From the NCBI GenBank assembly GCA_934777095.1, contig CAKVNP010000150.1, positions 1 through 5,850 of the forward strand: a stretch of 5,850 nucleotides of DNA, in the 5' to 3' direction. Source of the DNA: an uncultured Clostridium sp. GTDB taxonomy: Bacteria > Bacillota > Clostridia > Clostridiales > Clostridiaceae. This document shows positions 1 through 5,381 of the stretch, in pieces. Numbering within the stretch: position 1 is the first letter of the stretch; each line of letters begins with the position of its first letter. The notes below the pieces were generated by a model. It worked only from the letters and a program-made list of their open reading frames with translations, had not been told where the DNA came from and ran no database searches. The position numbers were made by a program, and so were the translations under genes.

Positions 1-1060
1 TGCTGCTAAGCTTAGTAAGCCTTACCCCCAATTGTCTTAAAGGCTCACCATGCCATATTTCTTCAAAGACCTGCTTAATATTCAGATATATTTCCTCTGT
101 GGAATCTGTCATATAACTTAAGGTCTTTTGATGAGAAAAATATAGAAAACTATTAGTCTTTAATGATACTACAACTACTCCACACATTTTATCAGCCTTT
201 CTCAACCTTGCAGCAGAAGTTTCAACTAGTGATAAAAGAATCCTGCAAGCTTCTTCTTTAGATTTTATATCATGATTCCAGGTAATAGAATTTCCTATCC
301 CTTTTATTTCTAGATAATTCTTGCTTCTTACTTCTGAATTATCAATTCCATTGGCATAATTATGCAGAAGCATTCCAAAACTCTTAAATATGGATATTAG
401 TATATCTAAATCGTATTGTGCTAATTCACCGATAGTTTCAACATTTAATTTTTTCAACTTTCCCGCTGTGGCTTTTCCTACCATAAATAGATCATTTACT
501 GGTAAAGGCCACATCTTTTCTTTTATCTCATCGCTAAATAAAGTATGTATTGAATTCTTTTTAGGAAAATCACTAGCCATTTTAGCTAAAAGTTTATTGT
601 TACCAATTCCTATATTCACAGTAAATCCAAGTTCTTTCTCTATTCTATACTTTATTTCATTTGCAACATTCATCGCCCTATCCTTTACATGACTCATTTC
701 CATAAACACTTCATCAATTGAATATCTTTGAATAAGAGGAGAATACTCACATAATAACTCATACATCATATTGCTGCATTTTATATATAAACCATAATCT
801 GGCGGAAATACCTTTAAGTCTGGGCACTTTTTCATAGCACCTATAATTGGCTCTCCTGTTTGAATATTAAATTTCTTTGCCGGAATAGACTTAGCTAATA
901 TTATTCCATGCCTATCTTCAATACTCCCCCCAATAACTGAAGGAATTCTTCTGATATCCTCATCACATTCTCCATATTGAAGCATTTTAGCTGCAGTCCA
1001 AGATAGGTATGCCGAATTTACATCTACATGAAAGATAATTCTACAATTACTAGCATCCAC
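1..1060 (-). CDS. Y-family translesion DNA polymerase (DinB/UmuC type), C-terminus cut by window edge
   Basis: Low-fidelity polymerase that copies past DNA lesions. The 353 visible codons are open without a frameshift and begin at a GTG (1058-1060) directly after an in-frame TAA; GAAGTGAT five bases upstream can pair with the 16S rRNA 3' end. Palm motif 1 reads DVNSAY: D13 is the first catalytic Asp and Y18 the predicted steric gate against ribonucleotides. Motif SIDE (114-117) supplies catalytic D116 and E117. A helix-hairpin-helix thumb segment follows around 186-210 (LFMVGKATAGKLKKL), then the little-finger domain, in which LGVRLTKL near the edge is typical. DVN and YSIDE resemble UmuC, while the overall layout resembles DinB. 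Judged by the usual family length, about 50 residues are missing, including any C-terminal clamp-binding motif. An SOS box sits in its promoter. Family assignment is secure; the subfamily (Pol IV, PolY2 or UvrX-like) is not. Confidence 0.93.
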   Translation of the reverse strand, partial: MDASNCRIIFHVDVNSAYLSWTAAKMLQYGECDEDIRRIPSVIGGSIEDRHGIILAKSIPAKKFNIQTGEPIIGAMKKCPDLKVFPPDYGLYIKCSNMMYELLCEYSPLIQRYSIDEVFMEMSHVKDRAMNVANEIKYRIEKELGFTVNIGIGNNKLLAKMASDFPKKNSIHTLFSDEIKEKMWPLPVNDLFMVGKATAGKLKKLNVETIGELAQYDLDILISIFKSFGMLLHNYANGIDNSEVRSKNYLEIKGIGNSITWNHDIKSKEEACRILLSLVETSAARLRKADKMCGVVVVSLKTNSFLYFSHQKTLSYMTDSTEEIYLNIKQVFEEIWHGEPLRQLGVRLTKLSS

Positions 1061-1091
1061 TTAATATCACTTCCCTATTTTTTATATAATT

Positions 1092-1120
1092 AATATACCG
1101 AACATATGTTCATTTGTAAA
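1092..1120 (-). promoter_or_regulatory. Promoter of the Y-family polymerase gene
   Basis: On the minus strand a -35 TTTACA (1120-1115) and a -10 TATATT (1097-1092) are separated by exactly 17 bases. Each hexamer matches the vegetative sigma consensus at five of six positions. Predicted transcription starts near 1085, giving a leader of about 25 bases before the GTG start. The spacer contains the LexA-type palindrome. Confidence 0.8.
1100..1111. promoter_or_regulatory. LexA (SOS) box in the polymerase promoter
   Basis: GAACATATGTTC is a perfect palindrome. With its flanks, CGAACATATGTTCA matches the known Bacillus/Gram-positive LexA consensus CGAACRNRYGTTYC at 13 of 14 positions. It lies between the -35 and -10 of the polymerase promoter, so bound LexA would exclude RNA polymerase. 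Induction after RecA-stimulated LexA cleavage is inferred from the family rule. The box is more than 70 bases from the best rightward -10, so control of the divergent small genes is less likely. Confidence 0.85.
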
Positions 1121-1184
1121 GTATTTCTTTTACTATATAAATATTAAATACTAATTTTTTTATGTCTTTTTTTTATTTTATAGC

Positions 1185-1190
1185 TACAAT
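1185..1190 (+). promoter_or_regulatory. Candidate -10 element for the small-protein operon
   Basis: TACAAT (1185-1190) is one base off TATAAT and about 58 bases before the first ATG. The expected -35 position (1162-1167, ATGTCT) is poor and the intervening DNA is T-rich. An alternative is TTTACT (1129-1134), 17 bases, then TAATTT (1152-1157). The operon must start somewhere in 1112-1230, but the exact promoter and sigma factor cannot be decided by eye. Confidence 0.3.
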
Positions 1191-1199
1191 GTATATTTA

Positions 1200-1228
1200 T
1201 TAATTGAAGTATTTGATACTTCATTTAA
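1200..1228 (+). repeat. 29-bp inverted repeat in the leader of the small-protein operon
   Basis: Arms of 13 bases (1200-1212 and 1216-1228) pair with a single mismatch around a TTG centre. The inner seven bases, GAAGTAT/ATACTTC, are perfect. The repeat ends four bases before the SD AAAGGAGGT (1232-1240). It could be a protein-binding operator or an mRNA hairpin that affects stability or ribosome access. There is no T-run after it, so it is not a terminator. Confidence 0.65.
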
Positions 1229-1247
1229 TATAAAGGAGGTATATATT

Positions 1248-1472
1248 ATGGCCGTTACCAAAACATTATCCACAACTTCTTTATCTATTGAGGTTGAAAG
1301 TGGTACTAATTCTAAGGGAGAAACTACTTATAGCAAAAAAACTTTTTCTGGAGTAAATCCTTCAGCCAGCAGTGATGATATATTCCAAATTGCTGAAGCC
1401 ATTAAAGGAATTTTAGCAGCAGGTACAAGGTATTACTATTTGACTGAAACTTCTTCAATTGAAGAATCATAA
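1248..1472 (+). CDS. DUF1659-family small protein
   Basis: A 74-residue protein of unknown function; sequence style, length and position match the DUF1659 family, commonly paired with DUF2922 in Clostridium and Bacillus relatives (recognition from memory, not from a search). It begins MAVTKTLSTTSLSIEVE, suggesting a beta-strand start. A polar stretch with YSKKTFSGVNP follows (29-38), then a helix-like stretch DDIFQIAEAIKGILAAG (43-59) and a short aromatic strand RYYYLTE. There is no signal peptide, membrane segment or cysteine. The start is well supported: AAAGGAGGT stands seven bases before ATG. It is the first gene of a two-gene operon, 22 bases before the next gene, and divergent from the SOS-controlled polymerase. 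Its biochemical role is unknown. Confidence 0.85.
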   Translation: MAVTKTLSTTSLSIEVESGTNSKGETTYSKKTFSGVNPSASSDDIFQIAEAIKGILAAGTRYYYLTETSSIEES

Positions 1473-1494
1473 TTTTTAAAGGGGGCTATTTATT

Positions 1495-1710
1495 ATGGCA
1501 TATAGTTTAGCTATGACATTTACCACTGATCTTGGAAAGAAATCTACTCTTTCTATTTCAGATGTAAAAGAAAATCTTACAGAAGCTGAAGCTTTAGCTT
1601 TAATGGATTTAATCATTTCAAAAAATATATTTGAAAGCTCTCAAGGATCATATGTAGCAAAATCCTCCGCACAATTGACTAAAACTGAAGTGACTAAATT
1701 TAATATTTAA
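1495..1710 (+). CDS. DUF2922-family small protein
   Basis: A 71-residue protein matching the DUF2922 family in length and pattern (recognised from memory). An N-terminal strand segment MAYSLAMTFTTDLGKKSTLSI is followed by DVKENLTEAEALALMDLIISKNIF (about 24-47), a likely helix, and a polar C-terminal strand region. There is no signal peptide, transmembrane segment or cysteine. The SD AAAGGGGG (1478-1485) lies nine bases before ATG. It is the second and last gene of the operon and ends eight bases before a terminator. Its layout (strand, K-rich turn, acidic linker, helix, short strand) resembles that of the preceding DUF1659 protein, so the two may be distant paralogues or partners. This is inference. 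No YvrJ-like third gene, sometimes seen with this pair, fits before the terminator. Confidence 0.85.
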   Translation: MAYSLAMTFTTDLGKKSTLSISDVKENLTEAEALALMDLIISKNIFESSQGSYVAKSSAQLTKTEVTKFNI

Positions 1711-1717
1711 TTTTTTG

Positions 1718-1749
1718 GGCAGGGTTCCTTTTTCAGTTCCCTGCCTTTT
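1718..1749 (+). terminator. Rho-independent terminator of the small-protein operon
   Basis: GGCAGGG (1718-1724) pairs perfectly with CCCTGCC (1739-1745) around a 14-base loop and is followed by TTTT. It starts eight bases after the DUF2922 stop codon and is one of the few GC-rich stretches in the window. Confidence 0.9.
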
Positions 1750-1756
1750 ATCTAAC

Positions 1757-1784
1757 AAAAAAAGCCTCCTATTTTAGGACGCTT
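1757..1784 (-). terminator. Rho-independent terminator of the cyclase-family gene
   Basis: Read leftward, AAGCGTCCT (1784-1776) pairs with AGGAGGCTT (1770-1762) with one internal G-G mismatch and a five-base loop, followed by a run of seven T. It lies 24 bases past the end of the 1808-2431 gene and faces the terminator at 1718-1749, so the two convergent units are insulated from each other. Confidence 0.85.
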
Positions 1785-1807
1785 AAAAATAATAAATTAT
1801 TTTTTTA

Positions 1808-2431
1808 TTAATAACCTTTATATTGCGCAAAAGCTCTTACTAAACTTGCTTCTGCATTAATTTTTAGAGGCTGTGCAAAGACCTCAAACTCTTCTACATA
1901 TAGCAATTTACTTAAATTAGTTAAATTCTCTAAAATAAAAACTCCATTTTGGAATAAGATCTTGTGAATTTCATATGGCTCTTTATCAGGAGAAGGTGAA
2001 TCCATCCCTAAAACTTTTATTTTTTTACGAATTAAAAAATCTGCTAGTTCTTCATCTATAACAGGATAATTTTGAAAATATTCCTCTGTTCCATATTTTT
2101 CACTCCATCCTGTATATAATAAAACTATTGAATTTTCCTTTATCTTTCTAAAATATTCCTCCTTCATAGAAATGATATTCTCTCCTCGAACATCTAACAT
2201 TACGGCGTTTCCTACAAATCTTCCTATATCATAATCACCTATATGATTTTCATTAGATGTCATATGCATAGGAGCCTCAATATGTGTCCCTGAATGCATT
2301 CCTGTCTCCATAGTGTATATAGTATACCCATCAGTAGAAAATTCAGCTAGCCTCTTTAAATTTACATTTATATCTCCTGGAAAGACCTCTGTTTCATTTG
2401 TTATTTCATAAGATAAATCCACATATTTCAT
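1808..2431 (-). CDS. Cyclase-family metal-dependent hydrolase (kynurenine formamidase-like)
   Basis: A 207-residue cytoplasmic enzyme, the usual length for the cyclase/KynB family (Pfam Cyclase). The family signature HxGTHxDxPxH appears at 46-56 as HSGTHIEAPMH: H46, H50 and H56 are present, and E52 stands where Asp is usual. Other family traits are the N-terminal VDLSYEITNETEVFPGD and the GMDSPSPD segment (about 142-149). Known relatives hydrolyse N-formylkynurenine or related amides and lactones, or cyclise isatin- and polyketide-like substrates. No kynurenine pathway gene is next to it, so the substrate is unknown and kynB is not assigned. GGGAGGT, eight bases before ATG, fixes the start. 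It is a single-gene unit with its own promoter candidate and terminator. Confidence 0.9.
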   Translation of the reverse strand: MKYVDLSYEITNETEVFPGDINVNLKRLAEFSTDGYTIYTMETGMHSGTHIEAPMHMTSNENHIGDYDIGRFVGNAVMLDVRGENIISMKEEYFRKIKENSIVLLYTGWSEKYGTEEYFQNYPVIDEELADFLIRKKIKVLGMDSPSPDKEPYEIHKILFQNGVFILENLTNLSKLLYVEEFEVFAQPLKINAEASLVRAFAQYKGY

Positions 2432-2501
2432 CTCATTTTACCTCCCATTCTATAATAAGTTCATCACAAAATTTTTAAGTATTATTACCATGTCGGCTAT
2501 A

Positions 2502-2515
2502 TATAAACGTTTACC
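2502..2515. promoter_or_regulatory. Possible cre (CcpA) site near the cyclase-gene transcription start
   Basis: The 14-mer TATAAACGTTTACC contains the perfect palindrome TAAACGTTTA and matches the catabolite-responsive consensus TGNAANCGNWNNCA at all but two positions on either strand. It lies around +10 of the candidate promoter, a position compatible with repression. The conserved outer G (+ strand reading) and final A are missing, so this is a weak call. Confidence 0.25.
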
Positions 2516-2524
2516 AATTACCTT

Positions 2525-2553
2525 ATTTTACCATATATATTCTTTTAATACAA
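2525..2553 (-). promoter_or_regulatory. Candidate promoter of the cyclase-family gene
   Basis: Leftward, TTGTAT (2553-2548), a 17-base spacer and TAAAAT (2530-2525) are seen. The -10 is preceded by TG plus one base, an extended -10, which offsets the weak -35. The predicted start near 2518 leaves a leader of roughly 87 bases before the ATG. That leader shows no recognisable riboswitch fold. Confidence 0.5.
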
Positions 2554-2560
2554 TCTTTAT

Positions 2561-2600
2561 AAAAAAATCTCCATATAACCATTAATTATATGAAGATTTT
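2561..2600 (-). terminator. Rho-independent terminator of dut
   Basis: Arms at 2600-2586 and 2578-2564 form a 15-bp stem with a seven-base loop, followed leftward by an uninterrupted T-run (2567-2561 overlaps the stem foot). The single non-Watson-Crick pair is G-U in leftward RNA but A-C in rightward RNA, which supports action on leftward transcripts. It begins 34 bases past the dut stop codon. Confidence 0.88.
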
Positions 2601-2633
2601 TAGTTTATATTCTTTTATGTATATTTTATTTGC

Positions 2634-3098
2634 TTATTTTCTTCCTGTAGAACCAAAGCCTCCACGATCATCATTTCCAAAGCTATCTACTTCTTCAAAT
2701 TCAAATTCCGGCATTACTTCCATTATTCTAAACTGGCCTATTTTATCACCTTTTTTTATCCATGTCCCTTTAAATTCAGTTCCTTCCTCCTGGATAACAT
2801 CTTTACCTTGAAGACAGTATACTGGCATATGCCATTGATCATTATCTCCTATATATGTATCATCTACTACACCTACGCTATTAGTTTGAATTATTCCCCA
2901 AGTTTTAAATGTTGAACTTCTTGGTGCTAAATGCCCTTCCCATCCACTTGGAAGTTCTAATGCAAATCCTAAAGGAATCATTGCTCTTTCACATTCTTTA
3001 ACAAATACATCTTTAGCTGCATATACGTCAATCCAATTTCCTTTTGATATCTTCTTTAATCTAATAGCTTCATCAAAATATTTAATTCTTATTTTCAT
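2634..3098 (-). CDS. dut: dUTP diphosphatase (dUTPase)
   Basis: Hydrolyses dUTP to dUMP and diphosphate, keeping uracil out of DNA and supplying dUMP for thymidylate synthesis. The 154-residue length fits the homotrimeric family. All five motifs are visible: motif 1 DVYAAKD (24-30, Asp binding Mg), motif 2 PRSS (59-62), motif 3 NSVGVVDDTYIG (73-84, nucleoside pocket with Y82), motif 4 IGQFRIM (120-126), and motif 5 RGGFGSTG (145-152), the flexible C-terminal lid. Motif 1 and motif 4 differ a little from the common GxDLxA and RxAQ forms, so it belongs to a divergent but apparently complete branch. The start is the only suitable Met (the next is residue 40), but the SD GAAGGGAG sits unusually far upstream. 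It forms a single-gene unit. Confidence 0.96.
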   Translation of the reverse strand: MKIRIKYFDEAIRLKKISKGNWIDVYAAKDVFVKECERAMIPLGFALELPSGWEGHLAPRSSTFKTWGIIQTNSVGVVDDTYIGDNDQWHMPVYCLQGKDVIQEEGTEFKGTWIKKGDKIGQFRIMEVMPEFEFEEVDSFGNDDRGGFGSTGRK

Positions 3099-3138
3099 AA
3101 CTTTATTAATCTCTCCCTTCTTTAATTAAATATCTTTT

Positions 3139-3147
3139 ATTTTAGCA
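3139..3147 (-). promoter_or_regulatory. Candidate extended -10 promoter of dut
   Basis: TGCTAAAAT read leftward (3147-3139) is an extended -10 with one base off TATAAT. No good -35 is seen; that position falls in the stem of the preceding terminator. The predicted start near 3132 gives a leader of about 34 bases, containing the SD at 3111-3120. Confidence 0.5.
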
Positions 3148-3150
3148 TAT

Positions 3151-3186
3151 AAAAAAATAATCCACCATTTTTATGGCGAATTATTT
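3151..3186 (-). terminator. Rho-independent terminator of the GGDEF-EAL/CnaB-like unit
   Basis: Arms 3186-3173 and 3168-3155 make a 14-bp stem with a TTTT/AAAA tetraloop, and a T-run follows leftward to 3151. Two of the pairs are G-U only in the leftward transcript, so the structure is directional. It starts 12 bases past the stop of the 3198-3647 gene. Confidence 0.88.
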
Positions 3187-3197
3187 TTAAATTAAAC

Positions 3198-3647
3198 TTA
3201 TTTTTTATTAATATTCTGCTTTAATTTATTAATCACAAGTATTGATTCTTCCTGTTTGTTTATATCTATATTTACCTCATTCCATTGGATATATGTTGGC
3301 TTTTCAAAATACTTCCTATCTACTATGGCAATAACTCTATAACTTCCCTTTTCTAGATTTCTAAAGACTACCCTTCCATCTTCATCAGTATATTTGGAAG
3401 AGATAAGTTTAGGAGAGATACCATTTAGCATATATAAATTAATTTTACTTGATTTAATAAAAACACCATTACTGCTGCCTAACCTTGATACAACAGTAAT
3501 TTTACCATGTATGCTATCTACAGCAGCTTCATTTGGTTTAGCTGTTTCATAAGTATCACATGTTATCACATTATCCTCATACTCATTACAGGCAACAGCT
3601 TTTTCACCAGCACCATCCCCATAATCGTCATCTATGCGTATTTTCAT
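3198..3647 (-). CDS. Uncharacterised protein with a CnaB/prealbumin-like domain, no signal peptide
   Basis: The function of this 149-residue protein is not recognised. Residues 1-47 are acidic and polar (MKIRIDDDYGDGAGEK) and hold two cysteines, C20 and C30. Residues 48-139 look like one beta-sandwich of the CnaB/SpaA or carboxypeptidase-regulatory type; the best clue is TDEDGRVVFRNLEKGSYRV (87-105), matching the common T-D-x-x-G-x-x-x-F-x-x-L-x-x-G-x-Y pattern. The C-terminus is lysine-rich. There is no signal peptide, membrane helix or LPXTG anchor, which is odd for a fold usually found outside the cell. AAAGGAGGT, eight bases before ATG, fixes the start; its AGGT could pair weakly with ACCT just before the start codon. 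It lies 60 bases behind the GGDEF-EAL gene with no terminator between, so co-transcription is likely. The domain call is by pattern only. Confidence 0.8.
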   Translation of the reverse strand: MKIRIDDDYGDGAGEKAVACNEYEDNVITCDTYETAKPNEAAVDSIHGKITVVSRLGSSNGVFIKSSKINLYMLNGISPKLISSKYTDEDGRVVFRNLEKGSYRVIAIVDRKYFEKPTYIQWNEVNIDINKQEESILVINKLKQNINKK

Positions 3648-3707
3648 AGGTGAGAACCTCCTTTAATCATATATTGACATAATACGCTTAAATAACGAAT
3701 TTTGTGA

Positions 3708-5204
3708 TTAAAAAGTGATTTTATTTATTACCATTTCTCTTATAGTTGAAAACTTTTCTGGCTTACTATAGTAATAACCCTGTATTATATCACAGTTCAT
3801 AGTATCTAGATATATAAGCTGTTCTTTCGTTTCAACACCTTCTGCAACAACTAGCAGGTCCAAATTATGAGCCAGTTCGATTATGCTTTCTGCAATTTTT
3901 TCACCTTTCTCATCCATACCTATCCCATCAATAAAACTCTTATCTATTTTTAATACATCTATTGGCAGCCTTCTTAGATAATTTAAAGAAGAATAGCCTG
4001 TACCAAAATCATCTAAAGCAATAGAAAATCCTAATTCTTTAAGTTCTAATAAGATATCTATATTTCTTGCCACTGACTTCATTATAACGCCTTCAGTTAT
4101 TTCAAATTCTATGTACTTTGGACTAAGCTCATATTTTTTTAATAACCCTGAAACATACGAAATAAAGTTTTCATCTCTTAACTGAACTTCAGATATATTT
4201 ATTGCAATATTAAATTTATCAGTAGTTTCTAAAGATATTTCCTTACACTTTTTAAAGGTTTCATTTAAGATAAAATTGCCTAAGTCATTAATTATTCCAG
4301 TATCTTCAGCTACTGAAATAAATTCTGCTGGTGAAACAACTCCTAATTCTTTGCTATTCCACCTTAATAAGGCTTCAAAACCATGTATTTTTCCACTTTT
4401 ATGTAATACCTTTGGTTGAAACACCATATAGACTTCATTATTTATGATTGCTGCTCTTAAGCATCTTTCTATTTCTACATTTCTCTTTATTATGCCAAGT
4501 ATTTCCTTATCAAAAATTACACACTTGCTTTTGCCTTGGTTTTTTGCCTTGCACATTGCCAATTCTGCATTTCTGATTAGTTCTTCAACATCTATTGAAT
4601 CATTTGGATATGTACTTATACCAGCACTAAAAGTGCATGATATATGTTTGCCTTCTACCTGCAGATTACTTTTAATCTTGCTTAATACTTCTTCAACACT
4701 TTCTTTTATTTGTAATAAGTTTTCAACTTCAGGCACTGCAATTATGAGCCCATCACCACCATAAGAGGATATTAAACTTCTTTCATCTAATTCAGCAGAA
4801 AATAATTTACATATTTCCACTAAGACTCTATCTCCAATATGGTGCCCATATGTAGTATTAATATTTTTAAAGTTATCCATATTAATAATTATGATAGCAA
4901 TTTTTCTTACATGTATTACTCTTTGACTTATTATACTGCAGACATCCTGGATAAATTCATCTTTATCTGTAATACCTACAATTTTTTTATAATATTCTTC
5001 TCCATTATTAATTCTTTCATTTATTCTACTGCCAGATATACTTCTATTTTTTTTTAGTTTTTTATAAAATAGAGCCAAAAAGATTGCACTCATTAAAATC
5101 GTAGCTACTCTATAAAATTTCAAATCATTTATAATCCATAAAGTAAAGGTACCTATAACTATAAGAGTTAAAACTTCTATTTCTCTTTTCATATTTCTGT
5201 CCAT
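3708..5204 (-). CDS. Membrane-anchored GGDEF-EAL protein, probable c-di-GMP phosphodiesterase
   Basis: A 498-residue protein predicted to cut c-di-GMP to pGpG. Two hydrophobic segments (about 10-26 and 31-47) anchor it with almost no external loop, followed by a basic stretch. The GGDEF domain (about 72-230) keeps D110, FKNIN, GH (120-121) and GD (124-125), but the signature reads YGGDG (148-152): the catalytic Glu is Gly, and no RxxD inhibitory site precedes it, so cyclase activity is unlikely. The EAL domain (about 245-490) is complete: EALLRW with E277, N336, E368 in EFEITE, D398/D399 in DDFGTGYSSL, K419, E455 in AEGVET, and Q475 in QGYYYSKP. GTP bound to the dead GGDEF may regulate the EAL, as known for some relatives. 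Start choice is open: ATG at 5204 has a poor SD, whereas Met5 (5192) has AGGATGG upstream. It heads a likely operon with the CnaB-like gene. Confidence 0.94.
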   Translation of the reverse strand: MDRNMKREIEVLTLIVIGTFTLWIINDLKFYRVATILMSAIFLALFYKKLKKNRSISGSRINERINNGEEYYKKIVGITDKDEFIQDVCSIISQRVIHVRKIAIIIINMDNFKNINTTYGHHIGDRVLVEICKLFSAELDERSLISSYGGDGLIIAVPEVENLLQIKESVEEVLSKIKSNLQVEGKHISCTFSAGISTYPNDSIDVEELIRNAELAMCKAKNQGKSKCVIFDKEILGIIKRNVEIERCLRAAIINNEVYMVFQPKVLHKSGKIHGFEALLRWNSKELGVVSPAEFISVAEDTGIINDLGNFILNETFKKCKEISLETTDKFNIAINISEVQLRDENFISYVSGLLKKYELSPKYIEFEITEGVIMKSVARNIDILLELKELGFSIALDDFGTGYSSLNYLRRLPIDVLKIDKSFIDGIGMDEKGEKIAESIIELAHNLDLLVVAEGVETKEQLIYLDTMNCDIIQGYYYSKPEKFSTIREMVINKITF

Positions 5205-5261
5205 CCTATTTCATCTATAACTGCTTTTATAAATTACTACTTATATTTTAACACATTAGCA

Positions 5262-5276
5262 AATTGTAGCACAATT
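5262..5276 (-). promoter_or_regulatory. Candidate extended -10 and operator-like palindrome of the GGDEF-EAL gene
   Basis: Leftward, TGCTACAAT (5271-5263) is an extended -10 with one mismatch; a start near 5256 would give a leader of about 50 bases. The same bases form a perfect inverted repeat, AATTGT-AGC-ACAATT (5262-5276), so a repressor bound there would block the promoter. An alternative promoter is TTGGCA (5280-5275 region), 17 bases, then TAATGT. The rest of 5205-5381 is AT-rich; I see no gene and no c-di-GMP riboswitch motifs in it. Confidence 0.45.
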
Positions 5277-5381
5277 GCCAAATGACAAATATCGCTGTTG
5301 TTTTTCATATTTTTTATTGAATAAAACAGAATTTCATTTAACTTCAACTTAAAAATCATGCTGATTTTAGTGAATTATATC

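Noticed and set aside
390..692. Open frame on the + strand opposite the polymerase gene
   Set aside because: It lies entirely antisense to a gene with clear catalytic motifs and its translation shows no family features.
1451..1466. Perfect 16-bp palindrome TTCTTCAATTGAAGAA
   Set aside because: It encodes the ordinary C-terminus TSSIEES of the DUF1659 protein, has no loop and uses common AT-rich codons; most likely coincidence.
1785..1804. A/T-only hairpin AAAAATAAT / ATTATTTTT
   Set aside because: No G-C pairs and a two-base loop; too unstable, and the nearby terminator at 1757-1784 explains termination.
3648..3659. AGGT-GAGA-ACCT inverted repeat that could hide the SD of the 3198-3647 gene
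   Set aside because: Only four base pairs; too weak to claim translational control.
3673..3679. TTGACAT as a rightward -35 element
   Set aside because: It would read into the antisense of the GGDEF-EAL gene, no -10 is found at proper distance, and no rightward gene follows.
3704..3720. Direct repeat GTGATT-AAAAA-GTGATT at the end of the GGDEF-EAL gene
   Set aside because: Six-base repeats are expected by chance at this composition, and one copy is coding sequence and stop codon.
4444..5057. Two + strand open frames opposite the GGDEF-EAL gene
   Set aside because: Shadows of a well-supported gene, with no SD or family motifs.
5205..5381. Possible c-di-GMP riboswitch upstream of the GGDEF-EAL gene
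   Set aside because: The conserved elements of class I and II c-di-GMP riboswitches are not seen on either strand, and the predicted leader is only about 50 bases.
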